From Metabacillus endolithicus (GTDB lineage Bacteria; Bacillota; Bacilli; Bacillales; Bacillaceae): a stretch of DNA of 64,000 bases. A program made the position numbers and the translations under genes. Numbering within the stretch: position 1 is the first letter of the stretch; each line of letters begins with the position of its first letter. The notes beneath the pieces were generated by a model, which was not told the origin of the DNA, did not search any database, and worked only from the letters and a program-made list of their open reading frames with translations. The DNA lies in NCBI RefSeq assembly GCF_023078335.1, contig NZ_CP095550.1, forward strand, positions 930,001 to 994,000. The letters are read 5' to 3'. Below, in pieces: positions 18,804-28,837 of the stretch.

Positions 18804-20744
18804 TCACCTCCCTTCAAACCTTTTAATAAACCTAAAGAGTATCAAGCTACGCATAAGTATTTTAAATTCAAAGTCATATATGTTTTCTGGCTTAGGATGA
18901 TATCCAATTTTTTCTAAAGCATTCTGTAAAACCCCTATATTTAACAATTGAACCATAGTAGTATCTGTAAGCATTAATTTTATTTCTTCAATAAAATCTT
19001 TCCATTGACTTTTCATTCTCTGAATTCCATCAGCGCCTTGTATTCCTCTAAACTTTTGATTTAATCGAATGTCATCCGGTAAATAATTTTTAGTTGCCCG
19101 TCGGACTAGAGATCTATTAAAACCATTTTGTACATATTGATCTTCTGGTACAGATAAGCAAAATTTAATCACTCTTAAATCATTAGTAGGATCTCTCTCT
19201 AATAAGGAATGGCGAAGAGATAATTTTGATCCTATCGTACCGTTCAAACCCCAGATATGTACTTGATTAAATTGATTATTTCTAATTTGGAATACGTCTG
19301 ATATTTTGTTACCGGTTATGTCTATCCCGTGTTCTTCTAATCTGTTAAAAACATTCGTAGTTTTAGCAAATTCAGGATTAATCCACCTCGGAAAAGATTC
19401 TTGTTCAAGACTGCTTGTATTAAGAAGATTTGGAAATGCTTTCTTGCCTACCACCTTGAATACACGTGATCTATTTGCTCCTAAATTTTCACTAAACATT
19501 TGGATTTCTTTTAATAAACGCAAGAGCTTAAATCGTTTTAACAATAATGCATAATAATCAAACGCATGTCCCCAAGATATTGTCCAATTTCCTCTTTGGC
19601 CATTTAAAAGGATACCAATTTTTTCATTAGAGGCCTGCTCATAAATTCCCTTTAACCAGAATGAATTTTCATAAAATTTATAAGGTATTTCCATAACATC
19701 CAGCCAATCGTCTATCTCTGAATAGGGATTAGTTTCAGGAAAGCTTAAATAACTATCGTTTATATTTCCTACATATTTAACTGTCGATTCAATATAAGGC
19801 CTTTCATTAGCAATTCTAGATTTATGAGTCCAATCTACAAATTCATCTACTGGAACATAGCTATATGTGTGAAGCTTCTTATTTTCATTATTTAAATGCT
19901 TTGCAGCGAAGCCTACAACTGAACCTGAATCTAATCCACCACTTAAATGAGCCCCTACCTCTTTATGTGTGCGTAGTCTTGAGTGAACAGCTTCTGTAAA
20001 TACTTCACAAAAGGCCTCTTCATATTCTTCGTTAGATTTCAGCTTAGTTTTTCCAATATTATTAAAGTCTGTATATCTTGTTAACTGTACTCTACCATCC
20101 TTTATTTTTATTGAATGAGACGGAGGAAGCTGATAAATTTCTTTATAAACAGTTTGATCCACTGATATAGAATCTGAAGTAACCGGAATAGCAATAAACT
20201 CTGAAAGCCACAGTTCATTTAACAATTTATTGACATAAGGTAAAGAAAAAAGCGGTTCAATTATTGTACTAAAAGCGAATTTATGATCATTTTTATAGTA
20301 ATAAAGCGTTCTAGTTCCTGAGAAATCTCTTGCTCCAAATAACTTGTTCTTCCTTTCATCCCAAATCATAAATGCAAAATCACCAATAAGATATTTGGGA
20401 GTATCCTCTCCCCACTTCTCATATGCTAATAAAATTAGCCTGCTATCCGGAATGCTTTTCCTATGATTAGGCTTCACTTGTAATCTCTCGAATAACTCGT
20501 TTCTATTATCTATAATTGCGTCAGCTGTAATAGCTAACTGTTTTTCATCATCATAGAAGGGTAATTGTTCACCAATTGATTCAGGAGTAATCCATTGTGC
20601 GTGACACCCCATAAAGATATGATCTTTAATCAAGTACTGAACATGATCAGCAGGGTATTTTTGTAATGCTTTTAATAGATTTTTCCCTAGATCATTGTTT
20701 ACTGGTTCTTTATTTAAATTATATATACCAACAATAGCACTCAT
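18804..20744 (-). CDS. Lasso cyclase (asparagine synthetase homologue, C protein)
   Basis: A 646-aa AsnB-like enzyme. The N-terminus is MSAIVGIYN, so the catalytic Cys2 of true asparagine synthetases is missing, which is normal for lasso cyclases. The ATP-binding P-loop HLSGGLDSGSVVGFAAKHL is intact. C proteins adenylate the ring Asp/Glu side chain and close the macrolactam. GGAGGG precedes the ATG. First gene of the lasso operon, with a SinR-like site 38 bp upstream. Confidence 0.92.
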   Translation of the reverse strand: MSAIVGIYNLNKEPVNNDLGKNLLKALQKYPADHVQYLIKDHIFMGCHAQWITPESIGEQLPFYDDEKQLAITADAIIDNRNELFERLQVKPNHRKSIPDSRLILLAYEKWGEDTPKYLIGDFAFMIWDERKNKLFGARDFSGTRTLYYYKNDHKFAFSTIIEPLFSLPYVNKLLNELWLSEFIAIPVTSDSISVDQTVYKEIYQLPPSHSIKIKDGRVQLTRYTDFNNIGKTKLKSNEEYEEAFCEVFTEAVHSRLRTHKEVGAHLSGGLDSGSVVGFAAKHLNNENKKLHTYSYVPVDEFVDWTHKSRIANERPYIESTVKYVGNINDSYLSFPETNPYSEIDDWLDVMEIPYKFYENSFWLKGIYEQASNEKIGILLNGQRGNWTISWGHAFDYYALLLKRFKLLRLLKEIQMFSENLGANRSRVFKVVGKKAFPNLLNTSSLEQESFPRWINPEFAKTTNVFNRLEEHGIDITGNKISDVFQIRNNQFNQVHIWGLNGTIGSKLSLRHSLLERDPTNDLRVIKFCLSVPEDQYVQNGFNRSLVRRATKNYLPDDIRLNQKFRGIQGADGIQRMKSQWKDFIEEIKLMLTDTTMVQLLNIGVLQNALEKIGYHPKPENIYDFEFKILMRSLILFRFIKRFEGR

Positions 20745-20781
20745 TTTTCCCTCCTATAATGATTCTTCCTACCAAATATCA

Positions 20782-20797
20782 ATTCTTTATTAAGAAC
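20782..20797 (-). promoter_or_regulatory. Candidate SinR operator upstream of lasso operon
   Basis: ATTCTTTATTAAGAAC matches 14 of 16 positions of GTTCTTTATAAAGAAC. It lies between the zinc-ribbon gene and the lasso cyclase ATG, where the operon promoter is expected. Confidence 0.6.
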
Positions 20798-20803
20798 GAT
20801 AAA

Positions 20804-20998
20804 TTACAAACTATTATAAAACTTTAAACCTCTAATCTGTTTTATGCGATTGTTTGTTAATTTTATATTTATAGTATGATTTACATCAAATGCTTTTACT
20901 TCATTAAGGTTCAGTCCACAATATGGACATTGCCATAAGCCTCCCTCATAACTACTAAAGGACAATTTCAAACACCTATTACATTGCTTTTTCTTCAT
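20804..20998 (-). CDS. Small zinc-ribbon protein
   Basis: A 64-aa protein with two CxxC knuckles (CNRCLKL and CPYCGLNL), a probable zinc ribbon. The rest, KAFDVNHTINIKLTNNRIKQI, has no known motif. It lies 14 bp after the small membrane protein gene and may share its SinR-like promoter. Function unknown. Confidence 0.6.
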   Translation of the reverse strand: MKKKQCNRCLKLSFSSYEGGLWQCPYCGLNLNEVKAFDVNHTINIKLTNNRIKQIRGLKFYNSL

Positions 20999-21012
20999 TG
21001 ACCTTACCTACC

Positions 21013-21309
21013 TTAAATAGTATGGTAAATCCAGATAACGTGAAGACCTATAACAAATGTATAAATTATTACCCCAATGGAAGATAAGAATTTAATTATA
21101 TTATTTTCAGGTAACTTATCTAAATAAATTATTAAATACAAAAGAGCTGATAAAAATAGCTTTGTTAGCAAAAAATAGATTAGTTCTATATCACTTATGG
21201 CTCTCATTGCTGGGTTAGCTTCTTCAATTAAACCCAGATTGAGTCCTATGTATGTAAGCATCCCATCAACAATATTTAAAGCCGCTAAGGAATGGCAAAT
21301 GTACTTCAA
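21013..21309 (-). CDS. Small multi-pass membrane protein (DUF5658-like)
   Basis: About 98 aa with three hydrophobic helices. The segment NIVDGMLTYIGLNLGLIEEANPAMRAI resembles DUF5658 proteins. The frame is open to 21324, but GGTGGAGG with 5-base spacing selects the TTG at 21309. Two SinR-like sites lie about 70-105 bp upstream. Function unknown. Confidence 0.6.
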   Translation of the reverse strand: MKYICHSLAALNIVDGMLTYIGLNLGLIEEANPAMRAISDIELIYFLLTKLFLSALLYLIIYLDKLPENNIIKFLSSIGVIIYTFVIGLHVIWIYHTI

Positions 21310-21376
21310 GAGAACCTCCACCAATATGGTTAATAATTTATTGAATAATAGAATACAATGTTAAAGTATATATTTA

Positions 21377-21415
21377 ATTCTTTATAATGAACAATACTAT
21401 ATTTTTATAAAGAAC
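21377..21415 (-). promoter_or_regulatory. Pair of SinR-like sites
   Basis: ATTCTTTATAATGAAC (21377-21392, 14/16) is followed by TATTTTTATAAAGAAC (21400-21415, strong right half only), with 7 bases between the two 16-mers. They lie upstream of the small membrane protein gene. Closely spaced double sites are typical of SinR targets. Confidence 0.55.
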
Positions 21416-21539
21416 ACAATACTTAAAAGAAATAAAAATTCCACTTACATATATTTGCTTTTCTCTTTTAGTATAAATCTATTAAAGTATTATTTTTGAT
21501 AACTACTTTCCAATTCATTTAAGGTTATCCATTAATTGA

Positions 21540-22200
21540 ACACTATGTTTAGTGGTGGAATTACTGAGCAATTTTGTAAGGTATTTGTTTTCCCGAAGCC
21601 TTTTCAAATGCATTTTATCATTTCCATAAACATTGATATAGGTAATTTTCCTACTGCAACTCGGATAATGTATGGAACGAGGTTATTTGGAATCCCTTTG
21701 GATCTTCTCCAATTCGGCCACTAGTGTGAGCACCTAAAGGATTAAATAGTGTAATAGAGAGATGCTCCATTTATTATTCTTCAATCATTAATTTTGTTTG
21801 ACTATAAGGGTTTGTAGCTTATAAAGAAAGATCTTCTGTTAATGGTGATTGTTTGTGCATTCCATATGACAGTTGCTGACAAGCTGAACACCATATTATA
21901 TTTACACCAATCCTATTCATTACCTCACATAGATTTAGTGTCATTTATGTTGTTATGGTATTAGTGCAACGGGATGTTACAGATCCCCCAACCGATTTTA
22001 GTCCTACAAAATGAATAAAAGCATTTATCTTAGAAAACTTATAATCTACCAGTTAAATGATATTCGTTTCAACGTTTCTGGCTTTCTATTTGAAAAGTTA
22101 TCTAAGATAATAATACCTACGTTAGCATTCAATAATTCAACACAAACATGCGAGCCAATGTAACCGGTATATTAAAGTTGCCATTGTATTCCTCCATGTA
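21540..22200 (-). pseudogene. Degenerate galE copy
   Basis: The region aligns by eye with the intact galE at 47185-48231. Shared stretches include CCTACTGCAACT.G...TGTA.GG.AC.AGGTT, the AATTTTGTT..........GGGTTTGT.GCTT stretch and the start-region ATGTGAGCCAAT-like sequence, in the same order and strand. It is full of substitutions, indels and stops and lacks the C-terminal third. A SinR-like site is retained upstream. This is a decayed duplicate, beyond what single sequencing errors would explain. Confidence 0.8.
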
Positions 22201-22228
22201 TTAATAACTATTCTTAACACACTATCAT

Positions 22229-22244
22229 ATTCTTAATAAAGAAC
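22229..22244 (-). promoter_or_regulatory. SinR-like site upstream of the galE remnant
   Basis: ATTCTTAATAAAGAAC, 14/16. It occupies the same place relative to the dead galE as TTTCTTAATAAAGAAC (48254-48269) does to the live one, and the two copies share TTCTTAATAAAGAAC. Confidence 0.6.
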
Positions 22245-22405
22245 AGCACTATATGATGACATTCCTTTATTCTAAAATTAATAATTAATTTATTAATTAA
22301 AGTTTTATTACATAAAATTAAATATTAATATAAAACTGATGTAAGTCACATAGTGTATGCGATTAAAAATCCCACAGCTCCATTATAATCATTTTTATCG
22401 TTACA

Positions 22406-23383
22406 CTATTGCCCCTTGGTACTGTAATCCTTGCGGTCATAAATTAATTTTGCCCCTTTAACTTTATTTGTCCAACAGTTAAAATAGGCCGAGTTTTTCC
22501 CATACGAATTATCTAAGACTTTATTTTTCTTATCCATTAAACAAGCTAATATATGACCATGTAGACGAGAAGTTACAATTTCATCATAATTACTAAATAA
22601 GTTAATGGCTTGACGTATTTTGAAACCAGTGTAATAGTACCACAACTTAGATAATAGATTTGCTGGGAAATACTTGTGGACTTTATAAGAATTATGTAGA
22701 TTATTAAAGATATCGATTATCTTATTATCTAAATTAGATAATAGATTATCCCAATCAAACATATGAGAATAATCTATCTGATCATCATTATAATCAACTT
22801 CGACTTTTTCTATATCTTTTCGAAAAAAATATAACGTACTATATTTAGTTTTCTTATTCTCTATAATTGGGTACATAGCATGAGCCATATCCTGACTCAA
22901 ATATACATTCTTTAAATATGAAATTTAACTTGCTTATAACTAATTTGATCCCTTACATATAAATGTAAGTTCTTATGTTTACTGAATATTTCGAAGTCTT
23001 TTACCATACCTTTCAAGTCATTATAATATATTGTTTGAGGAAGAATAACAATTTTATGCTCAGGGAAGTTTTTCACTAGTAATTTTCGTAGATTCTGATG
23101 CTCCATATACAAGTCCCCAAAATTACCTCCACCTTGACAAAGAATTATTGTATCTCTAGGTATGTGAAGTTCACTTTTTTTTATTAGATATTCAACTAGG
23201 TGGTAACTAATCCTTTTAATTACTCTAATCTTACTATTTTTTAAAAATTGTTCTGTTCCTTTCCAAATAAGCATATCACCCACATTTCCATAGACTGGAT
23301 AATCAAAATAATATACCCTCGAAGCCCTTTGGAATTACTTTATTAATTCTATTAAGTTGATCTTTTAACTCTATATTATTCAT
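22406..23383 (-). CDS. epsO: Polysaccharide pyruvyl transferase, EpsO-like, frameshifted
   Basis: About 325 aa when reconstructed. N-terminal DYPVYGNVGDMLIWKGTEQF, central IILCQGGGNFGDLY, and C-terminal TSRLHGHILACLMDKKNKVLDNSYGKN match B. subtilis EpsO, a pyruvyl (ketal) transferase that decorates the polysaccharide. The start at 23383 follows AGGAGA. Frame breaks lie near 23318 (extra G in GAGGG) and near 22905. Last gene of the eps locus on this strand. Confidence 0.85.
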
Positions 23384-23513
23384 ATCGATTCTCCTAAATT
23401 TTTTTCTAGCCATTATAGTTACTTTCTTTATCTCTTTTAGAGAACTTTTTAAGTTTACAGTATAAAGTATACAAGGTTAATTTATTCCTCAAAAGTTTTT
23501 ATCTTAATCTTTA

Positions 23514-24782
23514 TTAGATTAACACCTTCGGCTCTTGAATAGTTAAGTTATTAAATTTAATATGCCCCCAATACCTATGTGTCCATTCTAAATTATTTGT
23601 ATCTCCTGACTTGCTATTCATCTCAAAACCAAATGCTGAAGGTACTACATCCAATAATTCATCTGTTCCAAATTCATTTACTTTATATAAAACTAGTTTT
23701 ACCAGATAGGTGCCTGGAGCTAGGTTAGTATTGTCAAACTCGAAAATACTCTTACTTGTCGTCCCTTTCTTTACAGAGATAGGTATTCTTGTTGTTCCCA
23801 TGCCAGCAGGAGTATCATCTGAGTATAAAACTACTATTCTTAAATATACATCTGATATCTCTTCGATTGCACTATATGATAGTTCAAAAAAACCTTCTCT
23901 TCACTATTGTATGTGCAATTTACTTTATTAACTAGCTCAACTGAATCCATAACAATTCTTCGATTTAAATTAATATCTTTCGGTCTTTCTATATTTTTTA
24001 GGTTATTAAACATTTCCATTTTTTTGTTATTATCCATATATACCTTAATACCATCATCTACATTCCCATCAAAAATAACCTTACCATGATCTAGTACGAT
24101 CACTCTGTTACAAAGTTGCTGAACTGTATTCATGTTATGGCTAACGTATAATACTGTTCTTCCCTCTCCAGATATATCTTCCATTCTCCCAAGACACTTT
24201 TGTTGAAACTTCATATCTCCAACTGCTAAAACCTCATCAACAATTAATATATCTGGATCAAGATGTGCTGCTACAGCAAAAGCAAGCTTTACGTACATTC
24301 CACTAGAATATCTTTTTACAGGTGTATCTAAGAAACCACTTATTTCGGAAAAATCAACTATATCGTTAAACTTATTCTCAATTTCATCACGAGTCATTCC
24401 TAAAATAGATCCATTTAAATATATGTTTTCCCTACCTGTTAATTCCGGATGAAATCCAGTTCCCACTTCAAGGAGAGAAGATATTCTACCATTGACTTCA
24501 ATAGTTCCTTTCGTAGGGGTTGTTATTCTTGAAAAAACTTTAAGCAAAGTTGATTTCCCCGCACCATTGTGACCAATAATGCCTATCCTGTCCCCTTTAT
24601 TAACAGTAAAATTTATATCATTAAGAGCCCCAAAATCCATTGGCATCTATATTATTTCCCTTCTTTTTTCTCAATTTGAACGAGTTAAATAAAACCGATA
24701 TAAAAGTATCATGCTTCTCTTCACTTGAAATAATATCGTATTTTTTACCTATATCTGAAACTTTCATCACAACTTCACTCAC
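23514..24782 (-). CDS. Polysaccharide ABC transporter ATPase (Wzt type), frameshifted
   Basis: The reconstructed protein is about 420 aa. It has a GTG start at 24782 with AGGGGAG ([16 protein letters not shown]), Walker [10 protein letters not shown], signature [11 protein letters not shown], Walker [13 protein letters not shown] and a beta-rich C-terminal extension ending [12 protein letters not shown]. That extension is typical of Wzt proteins that recognise the glycan end. Frame breaks lie near 24667, 24621 and 23893, all in A, G or T runs. It energises the permease at 24798-25623. Confidence 0.8.
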
Positions 24783-24797
24783 AAAAATCTCCCCTGT

Positions 24798-25623
24798 TCA
24801 AATTAGATCGGCAAACGTATTTTCAAATTTATGAAAGTACTTTATACCTAAAACTAAAACTAAAATACCAACCATTAAAGAAACGATTAACCTGGCAAAT
24901 ATAATTCAGTTGTTGGAATTATACACCATCTAAAACCCTCAATTACCCCGACCATTGGATTCATAGAATATAAAAATCTTAGTCCTTCAGGAATTACCTC
25001 ACTCGTATAACCTACTGGTGAGATGTACATTCCAAATTGAAGTATAAATGGAACCACAAACCTAACATCTCTATATTTAACATTCATAGTAGCTAAAATT
25101 AAACCTGCTCCTAAGGCAATAATAAAAGCCAATAAGATAAACAATGGAAGGAATACTATTTTTATAGGTGGAACATACAAAAATGCTACCATTAAAATAG
25201 TTAGTACCCCAAACGATATTAATAAGTCAATAAAAGAAGTGATTACAGATGATATCGGTAACGTCAGTCTTGGGAAGTAAATTTTTTTAATAAATGTGAA
25301 TTAGTTACCAAACTATTCGAGGTACCACTAAGTGCAGCCGAAAAAAAGTTCCAAGGTAATATTGCCGAAAATACTAATATGGCATATGGAACTCCATTAG
25401 AAGGCATATTTGCCAAATTCCCAAAAATAAAGGTCATTATAATCATGGAAAATACAGGATTCAATATCGCCCAAATTATTCCTAACTTTGTCTGCTTATA
25501 TCTAACAATAATATCTTTCCAAGCCAAAAAATATAATACCTCTTTATAATCCCACATTTCTTTTAACTTTTCCTTTTTAGATACTTTGCCTGAAATGATT
25601 GTAATATTATCCACTATTAACAT
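24798..25623 (-). CDS. Polysaccharide ABC transporter permease (Wzm type), frameshifted
   Basis: About 275 aa when joined. The N-terminus WDYKEVLYFLAWKDIIVRYKQTKLGIIWAILNP is the ABC-2/Wzm signature, followed by six membrane helices and a C-terminal KYFHKFENTFADLI. Frame breaks occur in the T run near 25278 and near 24895. With the Wzt partner it would carry a lipid-linked glycan across the membrane. Confidence 0.83.
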
Positions 25624-25682
25624 CTCTTTTCTTCAAATGTACTTTACTCTACTATTTTCACAAAGGCTTCCAATAATTTGTA

Positions 25683-26672
25683 TTAATCTATTATTATATT
25701 TAGATTATTTCTCATTTTCAAATATAGCTCAAATAGATACGGACTTAAGATGAATAGTAACCAAACGGACTTTTCTTTTTTATTGTAAAAAGGATTTTTT
25801 AATAATGTTCCAATAGTAGACCGAAAATTTCTTTTTAATTTTCTTAAATTTTTATTATTTATTGAAGTGTCATATTTAGCTCGATAATAGTTTTTAAAGA
25901 ATGTTTTTACATAAACCATTTCAGCCTTATATCTTAAATCAAATTGACCTATCTGTTTAAAAAAGGTAATCCTTTCTTTTTGTGCATAAATAGCATCCAA
26001 CTTTTTAACATTAAATGAAGATCTAATGATGCTATTATGTGTCTGAAGATAAAAGTATAAATTAACAGGAACAAAAGTAACCTTCGAACTTTTATATAAG
26101 ATTCTATGGGCAATAAATTCATCCTCATGAATTCTTCCTTCTTCATACCTCAATCCATCAAATAGCTCTTTTTTATACAATTTATTCCATGCAACAACAA
26201 ATTTAACTCCATTTGAACTATACAATTGCATTAATACTTGCATATTGGAAAAATTTTGAACTTCATCATAAAAAACATATTCTGTTAAATTGTATGATTC
26301 TTCTTCATTTGCTAATATGTAATCACACAAAACAATATCTGACTTTTCCCTTTTTGCAACATTGTAAAGAATTTCATACATCTTTTTATGAATAAAATCG
26401 TCACTATCGACAAAAGCAAAATACTCCCCTCTTGCAACATCAATGCCTGCATTTCGAGCAGATGATAAACCTCCATTCTCTTTATGAATGACACGAATCC
26501 TATCGTCTTCTTTAGCGTATTCATCACAAAGAAGTCCACAATTATCTGGTGATCCATCATTTACTAAAATTAGTTCAAAATCTGTAAATGTCTGATCTAA
26601 TATTGAATCTATACAATTAGATAAATACTTCTCTACTTTATAGATAGGTACTATGATACTAATAAGAGGCAT
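25683..26672 (-). CDS. Family 2 glycosyltransferase
   Basis: 329 aa. N-terminal GT-A fold: ISIIVPIYKVEKYLSNCIDSIL, LVNDGSPDNCG, GGLSSARNAGID and the DxD motif FVDSDDFIH. The C-terminal half is helical with an amphipathic end. Its first ~120 residues are nearly the same as those of 27799-28800, so the two are recent tandem relatives. Adds one sugar of the repeat unit; donor unknown. Confidence 0.85.
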   Translation of the reverse strand: MPLISIIVPIYKVEKYLSNCIDSILDQTFTDFELILVNDGSPDNCGLLCDEYAKEDDRIRVIHKENGGLSSARNAGIDVARGEYFAFVDSDDFIHKKMYEILYNVAKREKSDIVLCDYILANEEESYNLTEYVFYDEVQNFSNMQVLMQLYSSNGVKFVVAWNKLYKKELFDGLRYEEGRIHEDEFIAHRILYKSSKVTFVPVNLYFYLQTHNSIIRSSFNVKKLDAIYAQKERITFFKQIGQFDLRYKAEMVYVKTFFKNYYRAKYDTSINNKNLRKLKRNFRSTIGTLLKNPFYNKKEKSVWLLFILSPYLFELYLKMRNNLNIIID

Positions 26673-26725
26673 ATATTATCATCTCAATTCTTATTGGCAT
26701 ACTTTATTATCTTTTTAGGTATTAC

Positions 26726-27751
26726 TCATTTAAAGTTTTTATTATTTACTAACATCTTATCTAAACCTAAAAAACCCTTTATCAGAAGGATGAAGGATTT
26801 TGCTTTTCTTCCCAAATGCCTACGCTCTAGGTTATATATTGATTCAATAAAATACGGTTCATGAATTAATCTGTAAATAGTTATAATTTTTGCTTTAACT
26901 GATTCTTTTGAAGAAAAGACCTCTCTAATTTTATAAAAATATTCTGAAAAAGTTTTGCAATTTTCGTACCTAACATAATTTTCAAAGATTTGTTTATTCA
27001 CTTGGTTCTCTTTTAATAATCTTAAAGTCTCTTTTCTCCCTTTTATATGCAAATAAAATTTTCCCGTTCTATTATTCATTAAACTTTCAGTATTTTCTCT
27101 ACGATAGTTATATAGCATTTCATTTATTACACATACCCTATTTGCTTTTAATAAAGCATTAATGTTAAAACAAAGATCTTCAGCAATTGTAATATTTTCA
27201 TTAAGAATGAGTTTATTTTCTATGAGAAAAGACCTTTTATACATCTTATTCCATAAACTTGGATATCCCCAGATATTGTATTGTTTTAATGTCTCTTCTA
27301 TATTCTCCCTAATTTTATTTCCTTCAAATAACAATTGTTTTTCTTCAGAGATAGTATGTTTTAAATATGATCCAGTAAACTTATTACTTTCAATAAAACC
27401 GCAAATAGCAATCTCTGCATTACTTGCTATACAAGAACTATACATTTTCTCTAACATATCTTTGTTGATAGTATCATCACTATCAACAAAGCTTATATAA
27501 TCACCATTTGATATATTAATTCCTAAATTTCTTGTAATACTTGGTCCAGAATTTTTTTGATGAATAACCTGAACTCTACTGTCATTTATTGCAAATTCAT
27601 TACAGATTTCCCCACTCTTATCTGTAGATCCATCATTGATAAGTATTAATTCAAAATTCGAAAAACTTTGTTCTAGAATAGATTGTATACAATCCGTTAT
27701 AAATTCTTCAACATTAAAAACTGGCACAATAACACTTATTTTCACACTCAT
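26726..27751 (-). CDS. Family 2 glycosyltransferase
   Basis: 341 aa starting MSVKISVIVPVFN. AAGGGGG 8 bases upstream selects this ATG over one six codons earlier. GT-A motifs are LINDGSTDKSGEIC, GPSITRNLG and DYISFVDSDDTINKDML. The C-terminus is basic and helical. Lies between the two near-identical family 2 enzymes; sugar specificity cannot be read. Confidence 0.85.
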   Translation of the reverse strand: MSVKISVIVPVFNVEEFITDCIQSILEQSFSNFELILINDGSTDKSGEICNEFAINDSRVQVIHQKNSGPSITRNLGINISNGDYISFVDSDDTINKDMLEKMYSSCIASNAEIAICGFIESNKFTGSYLKHTISEEKQLLFEGNKIRENIEETLKQYNIWGYPSLWNKMYKRSFLIENKLILNENITIAEDLCFNINALLKANRVCVINEMLYNYRRENTESLMNNRTGKFYLHIKGRKETLRLLKENQVNKQIFENYVRYENCKTFSEYFYKIREVFSSKESVKAKIITIYRLIHEPYFIESIYNLERRHLGRKAKSFILLIKGFLGLDKMLVNNKNFK

Positions 27752-27798
27752 TACTTGAACCCCCTTCATTAAATATACTCAAATCACTAAAAAATCTA

Positions 27799-28800
27799 TT
27801 ATGTAATTTCTCCATTTGTCTTTAATAGTAATTTTCTATCTTTAATCTTAATGTGTAATTCATAAAAATAGGGATTTATGATAAATAATGCCCACAATAT
27901 TTTTTCTCTTATGCTATATAAGGGATTTCTCAATAGTGACAATAAACTAGGGGAATAATTTTTTTTAAATAATTTAAAGTCCTTTTCAGAAACCAGTTGG
28001 CTTTTCTTTACTTTTAACAAGTAATCAAAAAAAGTGTGAATGTAAAAACTTTCAGCTTTTTGCTGTAGTGAAATTTGTTTTATTTCTATAAAAAATAAAA
28101 TTCTTTGTTTAAAAGCATAAAGTGCATCAAGTTTATTTATATTAAAAGATGACCTTGTTATACTATTATTTGTTTGAGTATAATAGTATAAATTTATAGG
28201 TAAATATGATATTTTTGCACACTCATATAATAATTGATGTGCAATTATTTCATCCTCATGTATTCTACCTTTTTCAAATGCAATATTATTAAACAAATTT
28301 CGTTTATATAACTTATTAACCGTCATAATAAAATTTATTCCGTGTGGAGTATATATTTGATGTAAAGCCTCTATATTAGAAAAGTGACGAATTTTATCGT
28401 TAATATTACATTTTTTATCAACAACTTCATCTTCTCTTACCAAACTCACATCACATATTACAATATCTGCACATAAGTTTTTAGCAGCTTCATGCAAAAT
28501 CTCATACATTCTTTCATGGATAAAATCATCACTATCGACAAATGCAATGTATTCTCCTTGCGCTACATTAATTCCTGCATTGCGAGCTGATGATAATCCC
28601 CCATTTTCTTTGTGAATTACGATGATTCGATCATCTTTTTTTTCATATTCATCACAAATTACCCCACAATTATCTGGTGATCCATCGTTAACTAGAATTA
28701 ATTCAAAATCAGTAAAAGTTTGTGCCAAAACTGAATCCAGACACTTAGCTAAGTATTTTTCTACATTGTAAATCGGAATAATAATGCTTATAGTAGGCAT
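27799..28800 (-). CDS. Family 2 glycosyltransferase
   Basis: 333 aa. IPIYNVEKYLAKCLDSVLAQ, LVNDGSPDNCG, GGLSSARNAGIN and FVDSDDFIHERMYEIL mark a GT-A inverting glycosyltransferase. It is a paralog of 25683-26672, similar over almost the full length. The duplication may extend the repeat unit with a second copy of the same or a related linkage. Confidence 0.85.
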   Translation of the reverse strand: MPTISIIIPIYNVEKYLAKCLDSVLAQTFTDFELILVNDGSPDNCGVICDEYEKKDDRIIVIHKENGGLSSARNAGINVAQGEYIAFVDSDDFIHERMYEILHEAAKNLCADIVICDVSLVREDEVVDKKCNINDKIRHFSNIEALHQIYTPHGINFIMTVNKLYKRNLFNNIAFEKGRIHEDEIIAHQLLYECAKISYLPINLYYYTQTNNSITRSSFNINKLDALYAFKQRILFFIEIKQISLQQKAESFYIHTFFDYLLKVKKSQLVSEKDFKLFKKNYSPSLLSLLRNPLYSIREKILWALFIINPYFYELHIKIKDRKLLLKTNGEIT

Positions 28801-28837
28801 CTCATCACTCCCAATAAATGTTCCATTTTTAAAAATC

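Noticed and set aside
22245..22405. CRISPR, tRNA or insertion sequence between eps and the galE remnant
   Set aside because: No repeats, cloverleaf or transposase are visible; it is simply AT-rich. No IS or CRISPR was seen anywhere in the window.
23401..23460. SinR-like site ATCTCTTTTAGAGAAC upstream of epsO
   Set aside because: Only the right half fits well and the spacing differs; listed here but not counted.
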